Positions 23,186-35,089 of a stretch of DNA of 64,000 nucleotides are shown in pieces (position 1 is the stretch's first letter; every line of letters begins with the position of its first letter). The notes below the pieces were generated by a model that saw nothing but the letters and a program-made list of their open reading frames with translations, did not search any database and had not been told where the DNA came from. The translations under genes were made by a program, and so were the position numbers. The stretch comes from Cristatella mucedo (taxonomy: Eukaryota; Bryozoa; Phylactolaemata; Cristatellidae): the NCBI GenBank assembly GCA_009760855.2, contig WPIO01000033.1:2811501-2875500 (forward strand), read 5' to 3'.

Positions 23186-26100
23186 TTAAGGCTTTGCAAG
23201 AAAGCAAAGACTACGCCATGAAAAGTTTAGCCGCTTCTTTATTACATATAAGACACTAGCGAAAAAGAATAATAGCGCCAGACAGATGAGTAACTTGTCG
23301 GTTAATTCTCTGCGATCATACTTGGTCAGCAAGGTCTTCGCAGTTTTTATATGACCTTGCATGTTTTTCAGTTCATCGTGTGTGCCAGTAACGTTTTTCG
23401 ACGACTTTGCTAGGAAAAAAGAACAGCGCTCTCAATAAAAAGAAACATCATACCTAGTTACCAGCAAGATAACTGCACATTGATAGGGGTGACAGTCATA
23501 AGAACATACAGAAAAAAGACCATCTAATGAGAGAACAGAAGCAGAAGCTAAAATCTTACTCGATCAATGATAACACAACTGCTTGCCGACCTTTACACAT
23601 AAATCGCTAAAACCGAGGTGGGTGTCTTAAAAATACCACATTACGAAACGATACACTACCACGGGTTTTGGGAGCGTCAGGATCAATTACCAGATTTTTG
23701 CATCAAGAGACGATAAGGAAATACATGTATAGCTGAATGTTGAGGCCGACAACACTCTTAGGGTACTGGGTTAGTTAGCTTGAACTCAGTCAAAACAAAT
23801 AAACGACAACCAGATATGTACATGTGAAAATCTGGCAGGCATTCGGAAGCTCGTCTGGTCAGTCGCCAAACGATGCTTCTTTTGAGCTTCAGAGGCCTGA
23901 TCAAGAGTCCATATCAAGCATGCTTCTTTCTCTAAGCATGATGCTTAAATGTTGCACTTACAAAGCTTATGGATAGAGATATGGTTCTCTTGGGGTGCTA
24001 TGCAAACGACTTGTTATCATTACTATTGCACACCATTTGACAGCATAATCGGAAGCCAGTCATGGCAAATGTAACGATAAAGATCGGTTAATTACACAGC
24101 TTTACTAAGTGGCAGGAGAACATTGGTGTCAATCCCACCGAACAACGATCTAGGTCATGAAGTTCAAGCAATTTAAATTTGGACTATGACCGATAGGCGA
24201 AACGCTTGATGATACGATATTTTGCCTTTTGTATCCTCTTGTTGCATTATGTGTGCTACAATAATTAATTGAGGTCCAACGGTGCATACCTACCTAAAAA
24301 TGGGGGGAAATACGCATAGAAATGGGTGGAGACGAACGGGCTCTGGCTCCCTAGACTAATCTGGTGGCTGTCGATGCACCCGTCACCTTCAAACGATTGA
24401 CTACCTTTGGAAAGGTCGAGTTCTGGCCCTTTAATCCTAGCTACGACCGGAGTACCTAGCTACTGGAAGTTTCATCTAACACTTACATTTACATTTTGCA
24501 GTACGTAAATGTAAGGGCGATTCAAACGATTTATATCGTCTGACCAGAGGCCACACGGAGATTCTACTGATCTGGCCTCTGAAAAATCATGCAACACATA
24601 CTGCATGCATAATACATCCCACACAACTAATTATCTTCCTTAGTACATAAGTTTGCCCATTTGATTGGAATCAAAATCTGAATAACACAAACCTACAAGT
24701 ACGAAAGTTGATACCGTGTAGCACACATTGAGCAGCTTCACAGTATAATTACATTGCACAACAGTGCTCTCTACTTGTAGCAGCTTCAGAACACAAAATA
24801 CCGTGTGCATTGTAATGACACCACTGAAAAGAAATTTTTAATCAAGTACGTGCCTAAGACATCAAGAGTGTTTTCACTTCGCTGTAGTTGCTGTGCCATC
24901 ATCTGGCTGACACTTGTCAGGCTTTCAGTAATATGGCTGCTGGCCTTGGCCATGGAAGCTTTGTCAACTGCTTTCCTAGAGCAACAGAACAAGCGATTCC
25001 AGTTTGAAAGCGCATTTCTGATCTTCTGACAAGCCAATCTCGAGGGAGCCAGCAAGAGCTTTCCGTGAGTTTGGACTAGAGGCACCACTGCGGCAATGTC
25101 AGACCTGTGCACTGTAAACTCAACAACGGTAATATCGTATACATACCTGTTTCTAGCACCCTGACCATCCCCAGTGAGAAGTAGCTCTTTCTCTTTCTTT
25201 TCAATAGCTGCAGCCCCCACGACGTGGGCCTTCCTCAAAGAGGCATACAGGCTGTGGCGACAAGGAAATAAGAAAACGGTGTCAGTCAAGTTTGAGGAAA
25301 ACACTAAATAAACAGCACACTGATCAGACATTGCCAACATAAGGCAAAATTCTCATAAGTGAGGAAGAACAAACAAATTCAGTGGTTTTGAATTATTACC
25401 AACACCAAGTCTCAGCAGCCAAGGAATAAACCGAGTCCACGACAGTACAACGAGCAAGAACAAATCATTCCACATTCTTAAACAACTTATCATTACGAGC
25501 ACTAAATATAATAATTGGCCATGTATAATGTAGATAAAAAAAACATGACCTGATTGATCTTAAGCATAAGATCAATCATTAATAAAAGATGTCTACTCAA
25601 GTAGTTGTGCTGGTATGCCCAACACGGTGCAGTGAATACATGTTCCTGTCCGCAGTCAGCACACTATGCCCTAGAAGAGAAGCATGTACAGATACATACT
25701 CACATGAGCTTACTCAGCTTTGAAACTGGATGCATTTGCAAGTATCAGTCATCGACACGAAACAATATTGAGGTAGGCCAGTGCATCATGTCTTTGTGCA
25801 GTACCTCGCACTAAGTAAACCCTGAGATGGGCGATCGCTCAAACAAATAGAACCCCAGTTGGGCCATGGCTTCTTAAATGATGATAATAATAATGATAAT
25901 AACACTGAAATATGTGTATAGCACTCTTAGATGGCAGCTTGGTTCACCAAAATTACCCACTCTGAATGCAAACAATGGTCTAATAGCAAGAAACAAGATG
26001 AGCAGTCTCTTTCAGCTGCACTGATGATAATAACAATATGATGATAATAATAATACATTTGATATAGCACCATTAGAAAACTCAACCTCCTTCTAGGCAC

Positions 26101-28949
26101 TTTACATTTGCTGCAAAGTAAGCATGATCGAATGGTTAGTGGTAGCATGCTCAATAAACAACAAGAATAACATGGTTAGGGGTGACATGCAAAGGGTCAG
26201 CATGCAAGTATGGTTAGTGGCAGCATGCACAACGTCAGTATGCATGACACAAAGGTCGAATCACAGTGACCCACTAAACGCTGTGATAAATAGATGCGCC
26301 TTTAGTTTCTTTCTAAATCTGGACAAGTCAGCAGATGTCGTGACACAGTGAGTGAGTGAGTGAGTGAGTGGTCGGGAGTGAGTTCCAGGCTTTGGGAGCA
26401 AACAAACTAAAGGCACAGTCTCCAAAGGATTTTAGGTTTGTACGAGGTATAGGTAAATAGTTCGATTCCGAAAAGCGGATGGTACGATGCTTAGCCTGGT
26501 GGGAAGCAAATCTTATAGATAGGCTCGAGCCAAAAAATGAAGGGACATAAAAGTGAGTGACAAAACCTTGAAGTCGATGAGTTGCTTGACTGGAAGCCAG
26601 TGCAGGTCGGCGTGAAGTGGTAAGATGTGGCAACTGCGACGCTCACGACAGACAAGCCTAGCTGTAGAGTTTGCACCAGCTGAAGGCTCTCAAAAGCAAA
26701 AGTATTGGTTTGAACTTGTTAGATCTATCACATCTGACTAAGGAAACTGCCAAGGCTGTCAATATCAGATTAGCAAAGTAAATACTGAGAAAGGTGCGTT
26801 CATTCCTGGTCCCACTTGCAAGCAGCACTCAGCATTATAACCACTCGACTTTTGCACGACACATACAAATTCAATAAAGTCAAAATTGCATGCACATATG
26901 AATACAAAACAAATAAATAGTCAACATAAATATTTGCACAAAAACATTGAAATTCGACGTCAAAATTTCACGCACATATGAATATAAAACAAATAAGAAT
27001 CAACATAGATCAAAAAGTGCAGAGATGTATTAAGGCAGCATGGTATCAAATCCTGCAACCGAATATTGCTATTAAGCAATTGCTCACACATGGGGTGCTT
27101 ATTAACTTGCGATTGGTTTAGAAATTCATTTTGAAATTTTGGTCTCTTACTCAACAGATTTGGTACACGATCAAGCATTGGAGATCAAGCAGTTCAGATC
27201 TCAAACAGCAAGTCAAACAAATCTTAACTCAAAAGTGAAAAGCCGGTACATACTCATTACGAGACTATATGATGACACTGAGGTCTAAGCAAAACGGAGT
27301 GTACTGAACTGACTTAGAAGAGCCATTAACATCATAAACTGCTTTTCTAATAACACCAAAAATACATTCCACGTGTTTAGCATGCTACCAGATGCCCAAA
27401 ATAATGGGAGGATCAATGAGCCAGGTTATTAACAAGGTTAAATAAGCTCGATGACCTTTCAAGATCATTGGTAGGGGAAGCAGACCAAAGGAATATACCT
27501 GCATGATGTGGTCACGGTATACAACAGGCATAGAGTGCCAGTCGGCAGTAGGATGGCCATTGTAAATTGGAGGAAGGAATTCTTGTGTTGGGAATGATCC
27601 TCCCAACATGGCAGGCATTCTTGTAGGCCCTCTGTACAGGCCCCTCAGTTAGGCAAGACCCACAACAAGTCACCTAAGGCACGGCCAAAGTCAGGGGGAC
27701 AGTGACAAAATCAACAGCATCATTTAAATGCTGAATGAGTAGTACTGACCTATTGAAACAGCCAAGTTTAGGGATAACCCCAAGTTCAAGCACCGACATC
27801 AAAAGTAAACCACAAGTCTGCTCGAAATTGCTGGTGCATGAAGGGCAGAAAGCCACACAGAACTTGATGAATAGCCGAGGACAGAGTGAACACCTTAGCA
27901 GCAGGCACCTATTGCCTAGGCAGAAATTAACAGCTGGAGGCAGCCATTCGTTTTGGAGCAACCAAGTGAGGAACTCAAAATGCACTACTCCGGCAGAACA
28001 GCCATGCTGCCAAGTTGCAATGAATCTGAAATGGCTCCAGAGATTTCCTAGGCAAGCCATCAAGAGGTAGACTACACCAGTCTTGCTTGGACATTCATAT
28101 AATTCATTTGTATAGCGCCCCAAGAGAACTTAATCTCTATGCAGGCGCTTTACATATGCCTGGGGGCTCGAGCCCACGATCTCAGCCAGGCCTTGGTCGG
28201 GGCAAGCACCTTAACCGCTGGACCAAACCAGCTCGGCGACATCAGCAATGCCTTTACTAGTTGCTCTTCATTCAGTTCTCCCGGTAGTCCCTGATAGAGA
28301 AACCGAGGTGAAGCAGCAAGGATGATGACCTGACTACAATAATGTGTCATGTTGCAGTGATAGGATCAAAATCTATATAATATATTCAAAAGCCCTGCAA
28401 GGAGAAACATGCATGATGGTGCCCTCATCAGCAAGATGACATGTGAGTTCCCTTAACTAAAAGAGGCAGACAGTGTCCAGTGGCCTGCCGTATTGTTAAG
28501 CTTCACACAAGATTAAGAGTAGTAGCTCTTATTATAACACTACTACCAGCCAGGTAAAACGACTACTTCAAGGGTGTCTTTTTGGCCAGGAACTCAGCCC
28601 AGGGATGATACAATAGTACAAATGTCACGGACCATGGACCAAAACACATCAGAAATGAAAGGCAGGAAATTCACCTATCCATTGCTTGTTTGTGGTGGTT
28701 TGCGATACCCAGCAGTGCAGCTCGATCGGTTTCTTTATCCTGAATCAAAGCAAGTTCCTCTACGTTCTAAAAACATAAGACATCGATAAATAATGGTCCC
28801 GTCCCATCAACTATTTCCAGGAAACTACCAGCAAGAAGGGTGGAAATGGTTCTCACCTCTAACTTCGACCGAAGCTCTTTCAGAGCACACCTGGCTTCAA
28901 GGACAAGCTCACTAAACTTCTGTTGGGTTCCATCAAAACCCTTGACATC
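23186..28949 (-). CDS. BNIP1-like: SEC20/BNIP1-like SNARE (all but the N-terminus)
   Basis: ER-anchored Qb-type SNARE for Golgi-to-ER retrograde traffic (SEC20 in yeast, BNIP1 in animals). Five minus-strand exons are supported: 28949-28857, 28766-28675, 25251-25147, 24975-24854 and 23409-23186 (TAA). Phases close throughout, giving 211 residues against about 228 in human, so only about 30-40 N-terminal residues are missing; no first exon was recognised upstream. Exon 3 encodes SLYASLRKAHVVGAAAIEKK and exon 4 encodes ITESLTSVSQMMAQQLQRSE, the SNARE-motif part that matches BNIP1 best. The last exon has KTLLTKYDRRELTDKLL followed by a hydrophobic anchor (LICLALLFFFASVLYVI) and a basic KKRL tail. 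The donor of exon 4 is TTAG|GCACGT, so this intron appears to be GC-AG. The 3.4-kb intron between exons 2 and 3 is filled by a LINE-1a copy, a SINE-A copy and an unexplained open segment. Confidence 0.9.
26038..26690 (-). mobile_element. LINE-1a copy in the SEC20-like intron
   Basis: The minus strand carries a decayed reverse-transcriptase C-terminus (VKHRT-, [19 protein letters not shown]-like blocks), then the 3' UTR with repeated TAACCATG/GCATGCTG words, then the shared tail with AAATGTAAAGTGCC and TATATCAAATG. A (GTGA)6 run at 26346-26370 interrupts the coding part. Confidence 0.85.
27499..27643 (-). other. Unidentified exon-like open segment inside the SEC20-like intron
   Basis: The minus-strand frame between an acceptor-like CTGAG and a donor CAG|GTATAT encodes GLYRGPTRMPAMLGGSFPTQ and continues EFLPPIYNGHPTADWH. 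Composition is protein-like, but the phase does not fit insertion into the SNARE gene and I do not recognise the protein. A longer open frame lies just upstream on the same strand (28123-27674). It could be a nested gene, a pseudogene or chance. Confidence 0.25.
28092..28240 (-). mobile_element. SINE-A copy, well preserved
   Basis: On the minus strand: TGGTTTGGTCCAGCGGTTAA (tRNA-like box A), GGGCTCGAGCCCCC (box B), GTAAAGCGCCTGCATAGAGA, TTCTCTTGGGGCGCTATACA and AAATGAATT. Tail identity with LINE-1a is clear. Confidence 0.88.
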
Positions 28950-28964
28950 CTGTCAACAAGAATT

Positions 28965-29020
28965 ATTTTGTGTAGCACACTAAGATGACCATATCTCTAT
29001 CCAGGTGCTCTAGAACTACT
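28965..29020 (-). repeat. Degenerate LINE-1a/SINE-A tail
   Basis: On the minus strand, AGAGCACCTGGATAGAGATA and a TGTGCTACACAAA-like end. It lies just upstream of the first visible SNARE exon. Confidence 0.5.
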
Positions 29021-29319
29021 TGCAAAAGAAGCAATAACCAGGGTTAATAACGTGCGAAGTATCGTGTTTAGACAAGCATGCAAGAGAAGACAAGTATCAT
29101 GCTTAGGCTAGCATGCAAAAGCACACAAGAAGACACTTTGATTACTAGCAATGGGCGACTCTGATTACTAGCAACCCTGGTTTAGCAACATGCACTGAAT
29201 AATGACGCAAGAATCCAATAATGCACGCATAAACTCACCAAGCATACGAAACAAGTTCACTCGGTTGCAGAGAAAGCTGAGTGTGAGGAACAGGTATGTC
29301 TTTTAGCTCGGACTTTAAT

Positions 29320-30010
29320 TATAATGCAGGGGTGACATGTTACTTTCAGCTATGTAGCATTGCAAAAAACTCGGGCCTCTTTAGACAAGGATACTACATC
29401 CAAGTTGGTCCATGCATTTGTGACATCCCGTCTTGACTTCTGAAGCTCACTGCCTGCAGGCTTTCCTGCCTATATAATTAGACGCTTACAGTTGGTGCAA
29501 TACTATGCAGCTACGCTTGTCTGTCGTGAGCGTACCAGTTTCCATATTACAGCACTTCTCACCGACCTGAATTAGCTCCAAGCCAAGCAGCTTATAAACT
29601 ACAAAGCTTTGACCCTCACTTTTAGGTCACTCCATTCTCTGGCCACAGCCTACCTATCAGAACTACTCCCCAATAAGGTTAAGCATCGTACCATCCTCTA
29701 TTCTGACTCCCTTTAGTCCGCATTCTCCCAAAGCCTGAAGCTTACTCTCAACGTCAGGAAATCCCGACTTTGAGACATTCAAAAAGTAGGCTAAAAATGC
29801 ATTGACAGCATTTGCTGGATCCTTGTGATTTGTAATTTGTGTGCATATGCGGGCTGACACCATGCATATTATCATTAACCATATGAAGCACATTGACACA
29901 GAACACGTTACCACTAGCCATACTTTCATGCTTCCTTTAAAACATATGTAAAGTTCCTAGAAAGAGACCAAGTTCTCTGAGGGCGCTATGAACATGTATT
30001 ATTATTCATA
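29320..30010 (+). mobile_element. LINE-1a copy
   Basis: The reverse-transcriptase remnant starts with LDKDTTSKLVHAFVTSRLDF, followed by RRLQLVQYYAATLVCRE. Several stops break it. The 3' UTR and the shared tail follow (GTAAAGTTCCTAGAAAGAGA, TTCTCTGAGGGCGCTATGAA, ATT repeats). It is one of the longest copies in the window. Confidence 0.85.
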
Positions 30011-31081
30011 TAATAATTATTACATGTACTTTATTAAAAGCACAATTACCTCACTAACTTTTATATATTGCTATTTAAATTACAGACTGATTCTCTCTGC
30101 ATGGCCATTGTATAGGAATTACTGTACACGAACATTAATCCTACATAGTTCAGTCGGTGCTACGCAATTCCGCGGATCTTACAGGAAACTAATCAGAAGA
30201 ACTCAATCGAAGACAAAAGAACTGGTCAATCGTTCATTTTAAATCATTAAATTCGGCCGAAATATTAAGGTAGGAATATTTATAAGCTATACTGTCACCT
30301 GCAGACAGCACTCCGCGACATCTAGAATGACGGGCCGCGGCCGGACGGTGGCGCGTACGTACTAAATGTGAGCAGTTGGTACCTGTATCAAGGCGTTCGC
30401 ACGAAGGCTAAGCCGTATAAGGCTTTCTGAAAGTTGCTGAGATAAAGCCATGGTTAAATAGTTTCTAAATCGCCCATTAGCACTGAAATATTCTCCGGCT
30501 GCGTACGACTAGCTTATCCTCCTCATGTGCTGACGTTGAGACTATTACTTCTACTTTAGATATAATGGAATCGCTGCCAAATGTGACCCCGAGCGTGACC
30601 CCGAGGGTCGTCGTTAAGGGTTATTTCTCAGCAGTTGACAATTAATTGTCTTTAATGTAGCATAGACTGCATCGGTGGTTTATTTTAATTAGTTTTGACG
30701 AAGAACCTCACTCGTTATTTTGGTTTCGTAATTGGTAGTTTTACCAGGCTTTTGTTCCACTCTAGGTCTAAACTGTTCGCTACCCGGCAGTTGAAAAGGC
30801 GACGCAAGCTAAATCGGCTGTATTAGGATGGATAATCATTATCCGCGATTATGCAATTAGATGATAGCCGAGGCCGTACAAAAAAGCCGGTGCCCTGTGA
30901 TAGGCGGGTTGCTGGGATTCGAGACTCGGCATTGGTATCTCAGCTAATTCGAGCCCTAGGCCTCAAAGCGATTGGTGTACACCACGGCCCATGTTGAACG
31001 CCTGTAACTTCCGCTGCTGTGAAATAGACTTGTCTGCATTCTGGATACGGACTTTATACGTGAAGATATGGACGCTGGTTG

Positions 31082-31192
31082 TCGCTGCCGTGTTCCTGCT
31101 ACTGCAGAGAATAGCACCGTTGCGTGCTCTCTGCTTTCGGCCTAGTTCGGACTGGACGCGGAAGCAGCACACCACGTTTGAAACACAGTGGC
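31082..31192 (-). repeat. Dispersed repeat of unknown family, copy 2
   Basis: Reverse-complement partner of 21812-21905, diverged but collinear over about 90 bp. Confidence 0.6.
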
Positions 31193-32324
31193 CCTAGTAC
31201 TGCGGAGGTCTGCTTCGGGAGCCATATATGGCTGCGTACGTTATTTTCTCGAAAATGCTCGTACGAGCGCGTAACACGAAGCGCCAAAAGCTCTCCACGT
31301 TAAGTTGTAGGGGGCGGCGCGTTGAAATGCACTCTCTGACGGTTCGCGGTCGACGCTGGGGGATAGATCGTCGCCGCAGGGGCCGCCCGTAGAAGCGTGC
31401 GACGCGCTGATGCAACGCGCGACGATCCGAGCACGCGTGCGCGCCAGGCGCCGTCGAGGCATCGTGCGGCAGAGCATACTCACCCGGCGATGCACTTAAC
31501 TTAAGTACCGGGGGGCCGGTTTCTCGCGTTCGTCTGTAGCCGGATGCTGCGTTCAGAAACACCAGCACTCTAGCGTTCGGAATGGGAGTACCTAGCGACG
31601 GGGACCGCTCCGCGCCGAAGTTCGCGATCGAATGCCCATCCTGCCCCAAGTTAGCGTGCAGCCTTGTCCCTGCCGGGTGACAGTCAGCTGGCCGAATCAC
31701 TAGTCAGCCAACCCAGGCTAATGAACCGTACTAGGGTATATCTCCTATGCACTGCTGAGCTGATTCGAGTCATTCTCCCTAAATGTCGTTAGAGTCAATT
31801 CTGATATCTAGCGAGAGCGTTCTGTATTTCTTCTTTTTTACCATGTGAAAAGTTTCCCGGTGTCACGACGATCGGGCATCAGCGCTTTCTGCGGAAGTCG
31901 CTGCACTCCTGAACCGACGTCGCTAATCGCGTACCTTGTCTTTCGGGCTCTTCGTCTATGCGGGTCGCGCCCAGCATATACGCAGGCGACCTAAGTAGCG
32001 GGAGGTATTTCCCCCGTAAGAGCGTTCGTCTCGGCGAGAGCTTGCGATAAGACCGATCTAGACGCGCAGCGACATTTCGCGCCTGCGAATAGAGCTCAGT
32101 AAAACCGATTGGCGATTTGTAACTCGATCCAGTGCACGACGACAAACTCGCGTCCCTTAAGGTAAAGGTAGGCCAGATGTTGCCAATTAAGCCATCATAC
32201 AGCGACGTGCGGTGGCTCTCGAAGACTTTGGGCTCTACTCGAACCGCCCAACCGCGTGCGGTGGCTCTTCGGGCCTTCGGCCGCGGCGCGAACGGGCCAG
32301 CCAGGATGCAGTCCGCCTGTGGGC

Positions 32325-34200
32325 CAGGTACTGCTACTACTCAGCAGCAGTGGCTCACCCCGACGAACCCAGGTACCCTAATTACCATAAACATGGTATA
32401 TCAGGCCAGCCGTCCTACGATGCAGACGCACGCTCTCTGGAGCTACTGTTTGGCACTCTATTTCTCTCATTAAAACTAACTACTTGTGAATGTGTATTTC
32501 TTTTAGCGGTATTTCACCCTAAGAACATAACATAGTTCCGGCACCAGAAACGAGGACGGTTTTGGATCTCCCATAATCCAGCTTCAACTGAAACGGTGGA
32601 GAGGGAAAGATGGCGGAACTACTTCAGCGACTCTTCTAGGTACAGAAGAAGCATCTAAAGGAACGGATGAGGCTCATGAACGACCAGCACGAGAAGCAGA
32701 TCCACATTCTGCTCACCTCGGTACAAGGTGTGCAGCCAGCAGCAGATCGGCTGCGATCAAGCGGCTATCCTGAATTCCTCTTGACTCTACTGCCGAGCTG
32801 TGGACAGACTACGGGGCCCGATTCAACGTGTTCGCTGGGGCACACGCCTCACGGAAAAGATTGCTCAAGTAATTCTCATCTGCCAGTCCCCGGTATTATT
32901 CCAATTGCTGTCAAGCCACGCTTCGCTGCAGACGCCCGCGAGTTTTATGTCAACAATTTAAATCTCAAGCTGACGGCAGACTACATGCGTGTGCAGTAGT
33001 TCGACCCTATGCGCTTTTTCATTCGAGAAAGATATAAATACTGGTCGGACTAGCAGTGCAAGGCTTTGCAAGTCTATTCAAGAGCTCGCGGCCAGCATTC
33101 GTCATGAGCCGTCGACGTGCGATTTCGCTCAATCAAAGACCCGCTGAATGATGCACTCCGCACGAAATTCTTTTGCTGTTTGGGTAATTAATCTATTCTT
33201 AAAGTGCCGCTTCTTACTAAGGATGACGCACAGTCCTTCGCTCGGTTCATACAGATTGCGGTCGAAGTAGATGAATCGGCCAGGGTTGCAAGTCACATAT
33301 TTCGTCAGCAAATCGCAACCGATTCGCGCTTTAAAGCCGCCCTATCGCGGTAAGCTCATGCAGCTGCCGTGCTCTGCTGCTCAGCATACCACGGACTTTC
33401 GGTCAAAGCGATCGGCTACGTCGGCGAGTCAGAGCTCGGTCCATTTTTGCTCGGCATCCGGGCACTTGAAAAAGCAGTATGCCTAAAGCGTAGGGCAGAC
33501 TCGCTGACGATAAGCACTAACGCTAAGAAACTTGGCTCCTCAGTAAGGCATATTGTAAACGTGCCGAAATTGAGGCCGTCAATTCGACTGAACGGACTCA
33601 AAAGTCTCTTTCGAGATTGATACGGGATCGGCGGAAAGCTTCATTTCTTACGCCGTCTGGGAGAAAGCCATCTTTTGGCCCAACCCCATCCCGGTCGCTT
33701 CAAATTCACCACTAAGCTTTTGTTGCCGGTGCTAGGCAAGATTCAAGCCGCCGCTACAGCAGATGTTTTAACGCCAGAACAAAGGCGTCTAATATAAATT
33801 TGCTTGGCCGCAACGCGATCAATGAGCTGGGGATCTCCCGTACACCTCTTCAAACTGGGATGACGCTCAACTTAGGGCCACGGTGTCCGTGCCGTTTGTG
33901 ACCGCCTGCGCCCGGACCACACCCTGCAGCAGGCTTGTCCGCAAATTCGCCAAATTAGGGCTAGAGTTGACAACCTTTTGGTGGCACTTGTTGGTCTCGG
34001 CGAAATATTGTACTGGTACTGCTAGTAATCTGCAGCGGCGGCCCACCCCAACGCACACAAGTACCTTGATTACCATAAACGCGATATATCAGGCCAGCAG
34101 TCCGACGGCGAAGACACTCGAGCTACTGCTTGGCACTCTGTTAAGCTCATAAAAACTTACTAATTATGAATATGTATTTCCTAGCGGCATTTTCCCCTAA
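32325..34200 (+). mobile_element. Internally deleted Ty3/gypsy-type LTR retrotransposon
   Basis: Two direct repeats about 1.69 kb apart act as LTR remnants: about 32325-32535 and 34011-34200. They share CAGGTAC...ATTACCATAAAC, ATATCAGGCCAGC and a TGTATTTC..TAGCGG end. Between them, 32606-33400 reads as a gag-like region (ERMRLMNDQHEKQIH; RERYKYWSD; SIKDPLNDALRTKFF) in several frames broken by stops. A degenerate zinc knuckle follows near 33450 (FCSASGHLKKQYA, lacking two of the usual cysteines), then an aspartic-protease-like start near 33580-33640 with a GAT-ACG-GG core in a shifted frame. The rest of pol is missing. The element is dead. The right LTR abuts a LINE-1a fragment. Confidence 0.75.
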
Positions 34201-34275
34201 GAGCAGCATGCACAATGTCAGAACGCGTAACCACACAAAAGACCAATCACAAAAATGAACACTAAATGCTGCGAT
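34200..34275 (-). repeat. LINE-1a 3' UTR fragment
   Basis: AGCAGCATGCACAATGTCAG and ACTAAATGCTGCGAT match the minus-strand LINE-1a 3' UTR (compare 26220-26290). It starts exactly where the gypsy LTR stops. Confidence 0.6.
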
Positions 34276-34714
34276 ATTTTAAATATGCGTTACATGTGGT
34301 GACGGATAATATCGGCGCTTGCGTGATGCCCAGTATGGGACGGGTCTGCTGTAATAAATGCTATGCCAATTCATACCAAGTCCCACAAAGTCATAAACTG
34401 GTTTCGGAAAGAAAGCCATGGCCAAGTAACACACTGGCTAGGTTTAGCAGGGTGCTTATTTTTGATACTCTGCCTCTGAATGATTTATTTAAGTAGAGAG
34501 CTGTTGCCAACAGCTTGGGACAAATTTTACAAAATTGATTGGTTACCGAGCGCGAGTATTAATTAGCTCGTGAGGCCCGACGGAACGATAGGTCTGAAAA
34601 ATTTCAATAGAGAAGGGCTCGTCGATTATGCTGTGTAGCTTTTTCTGGTTTACTTGTATCATTCCAGATGGGCATAATTACTGCTCTAGCCCATTTGATC
34701 GCGTTTCCTTTACA

Positions 34715-34795
34715 TCCTATATAAAGTGCCTAGAAAGAGATTAAGTTCTACGGTGGCGCTATACAAATATACCTTTATTATTATCATAATATGTA
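34715..34795 (+). repeat. LINE-1a/SINE-A type tail
   Basis: ATAAAGTGCCTAGAAAGAGA, GTGGCGCTATACAAATAT and an ATT-rich end. No upstream head is recognisable. Confidence 0.75.
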
Positions 34796-35089
34796 TTGAT
34801 CGACTAATTTTTCGCCTGGTAATAATTTAGTTCCTTGCTAAGTATCATAACAACTGGGGAATTTAAAGATTCAGGAAATATATGTATACATGACTCCGGA
34901 CGTAAGAGAAACAAACTGGCTGCCCTTCGATTAGTTACAGCCAGTGGGAATACTAACAACTGGTTTGTAGGTTAGCACCTATGAAAACCATAAGACTATA
35001 GAAACTATACATTAGTACCAGGTAAAACGTAAAAGTGTACCGCAAGCACAAGCTGTAAAGGCGAGTTAACTAAGATTGTAGTAATAATG

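Larger units (their letters stand above)
28950..32324. other. Repeat-rich interval with no supported gene
   Basis: Should contain the first exon of the SEC20-like gene, but none was identified. A LINE-1a copy lies at 29320-30010. From about 30300 to 32300 the sequence turns GC-rich, with several short open frames of unknown nature and the second copy of a dispersed repeat (31082-31192). This GC-rich part directly precedes the gypsy element and may derive from other transposons. Confidence 0.5.

Noticed and set aside
24786-25340. Single 184-codon open frame
   Set aside because: It reads through two real SEC20 exons and the introns around them; splice sites and phases show the true exons are 25251-25147 and 24975-24854.
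31465-31485. ATACTCACCCGGCGATG resembles the 5' end of U1 snRNA
   Set aside because: The similarity stops after about 13 bases and none of the U1 stem-loops or the Sm site follows.
31194-31700. 168-codon minus-strand frame in GC-rich DNA
   Set aside because: Arg-rich composition expected from GC-rich sequence, no recognised domain, surrounded by repeats.
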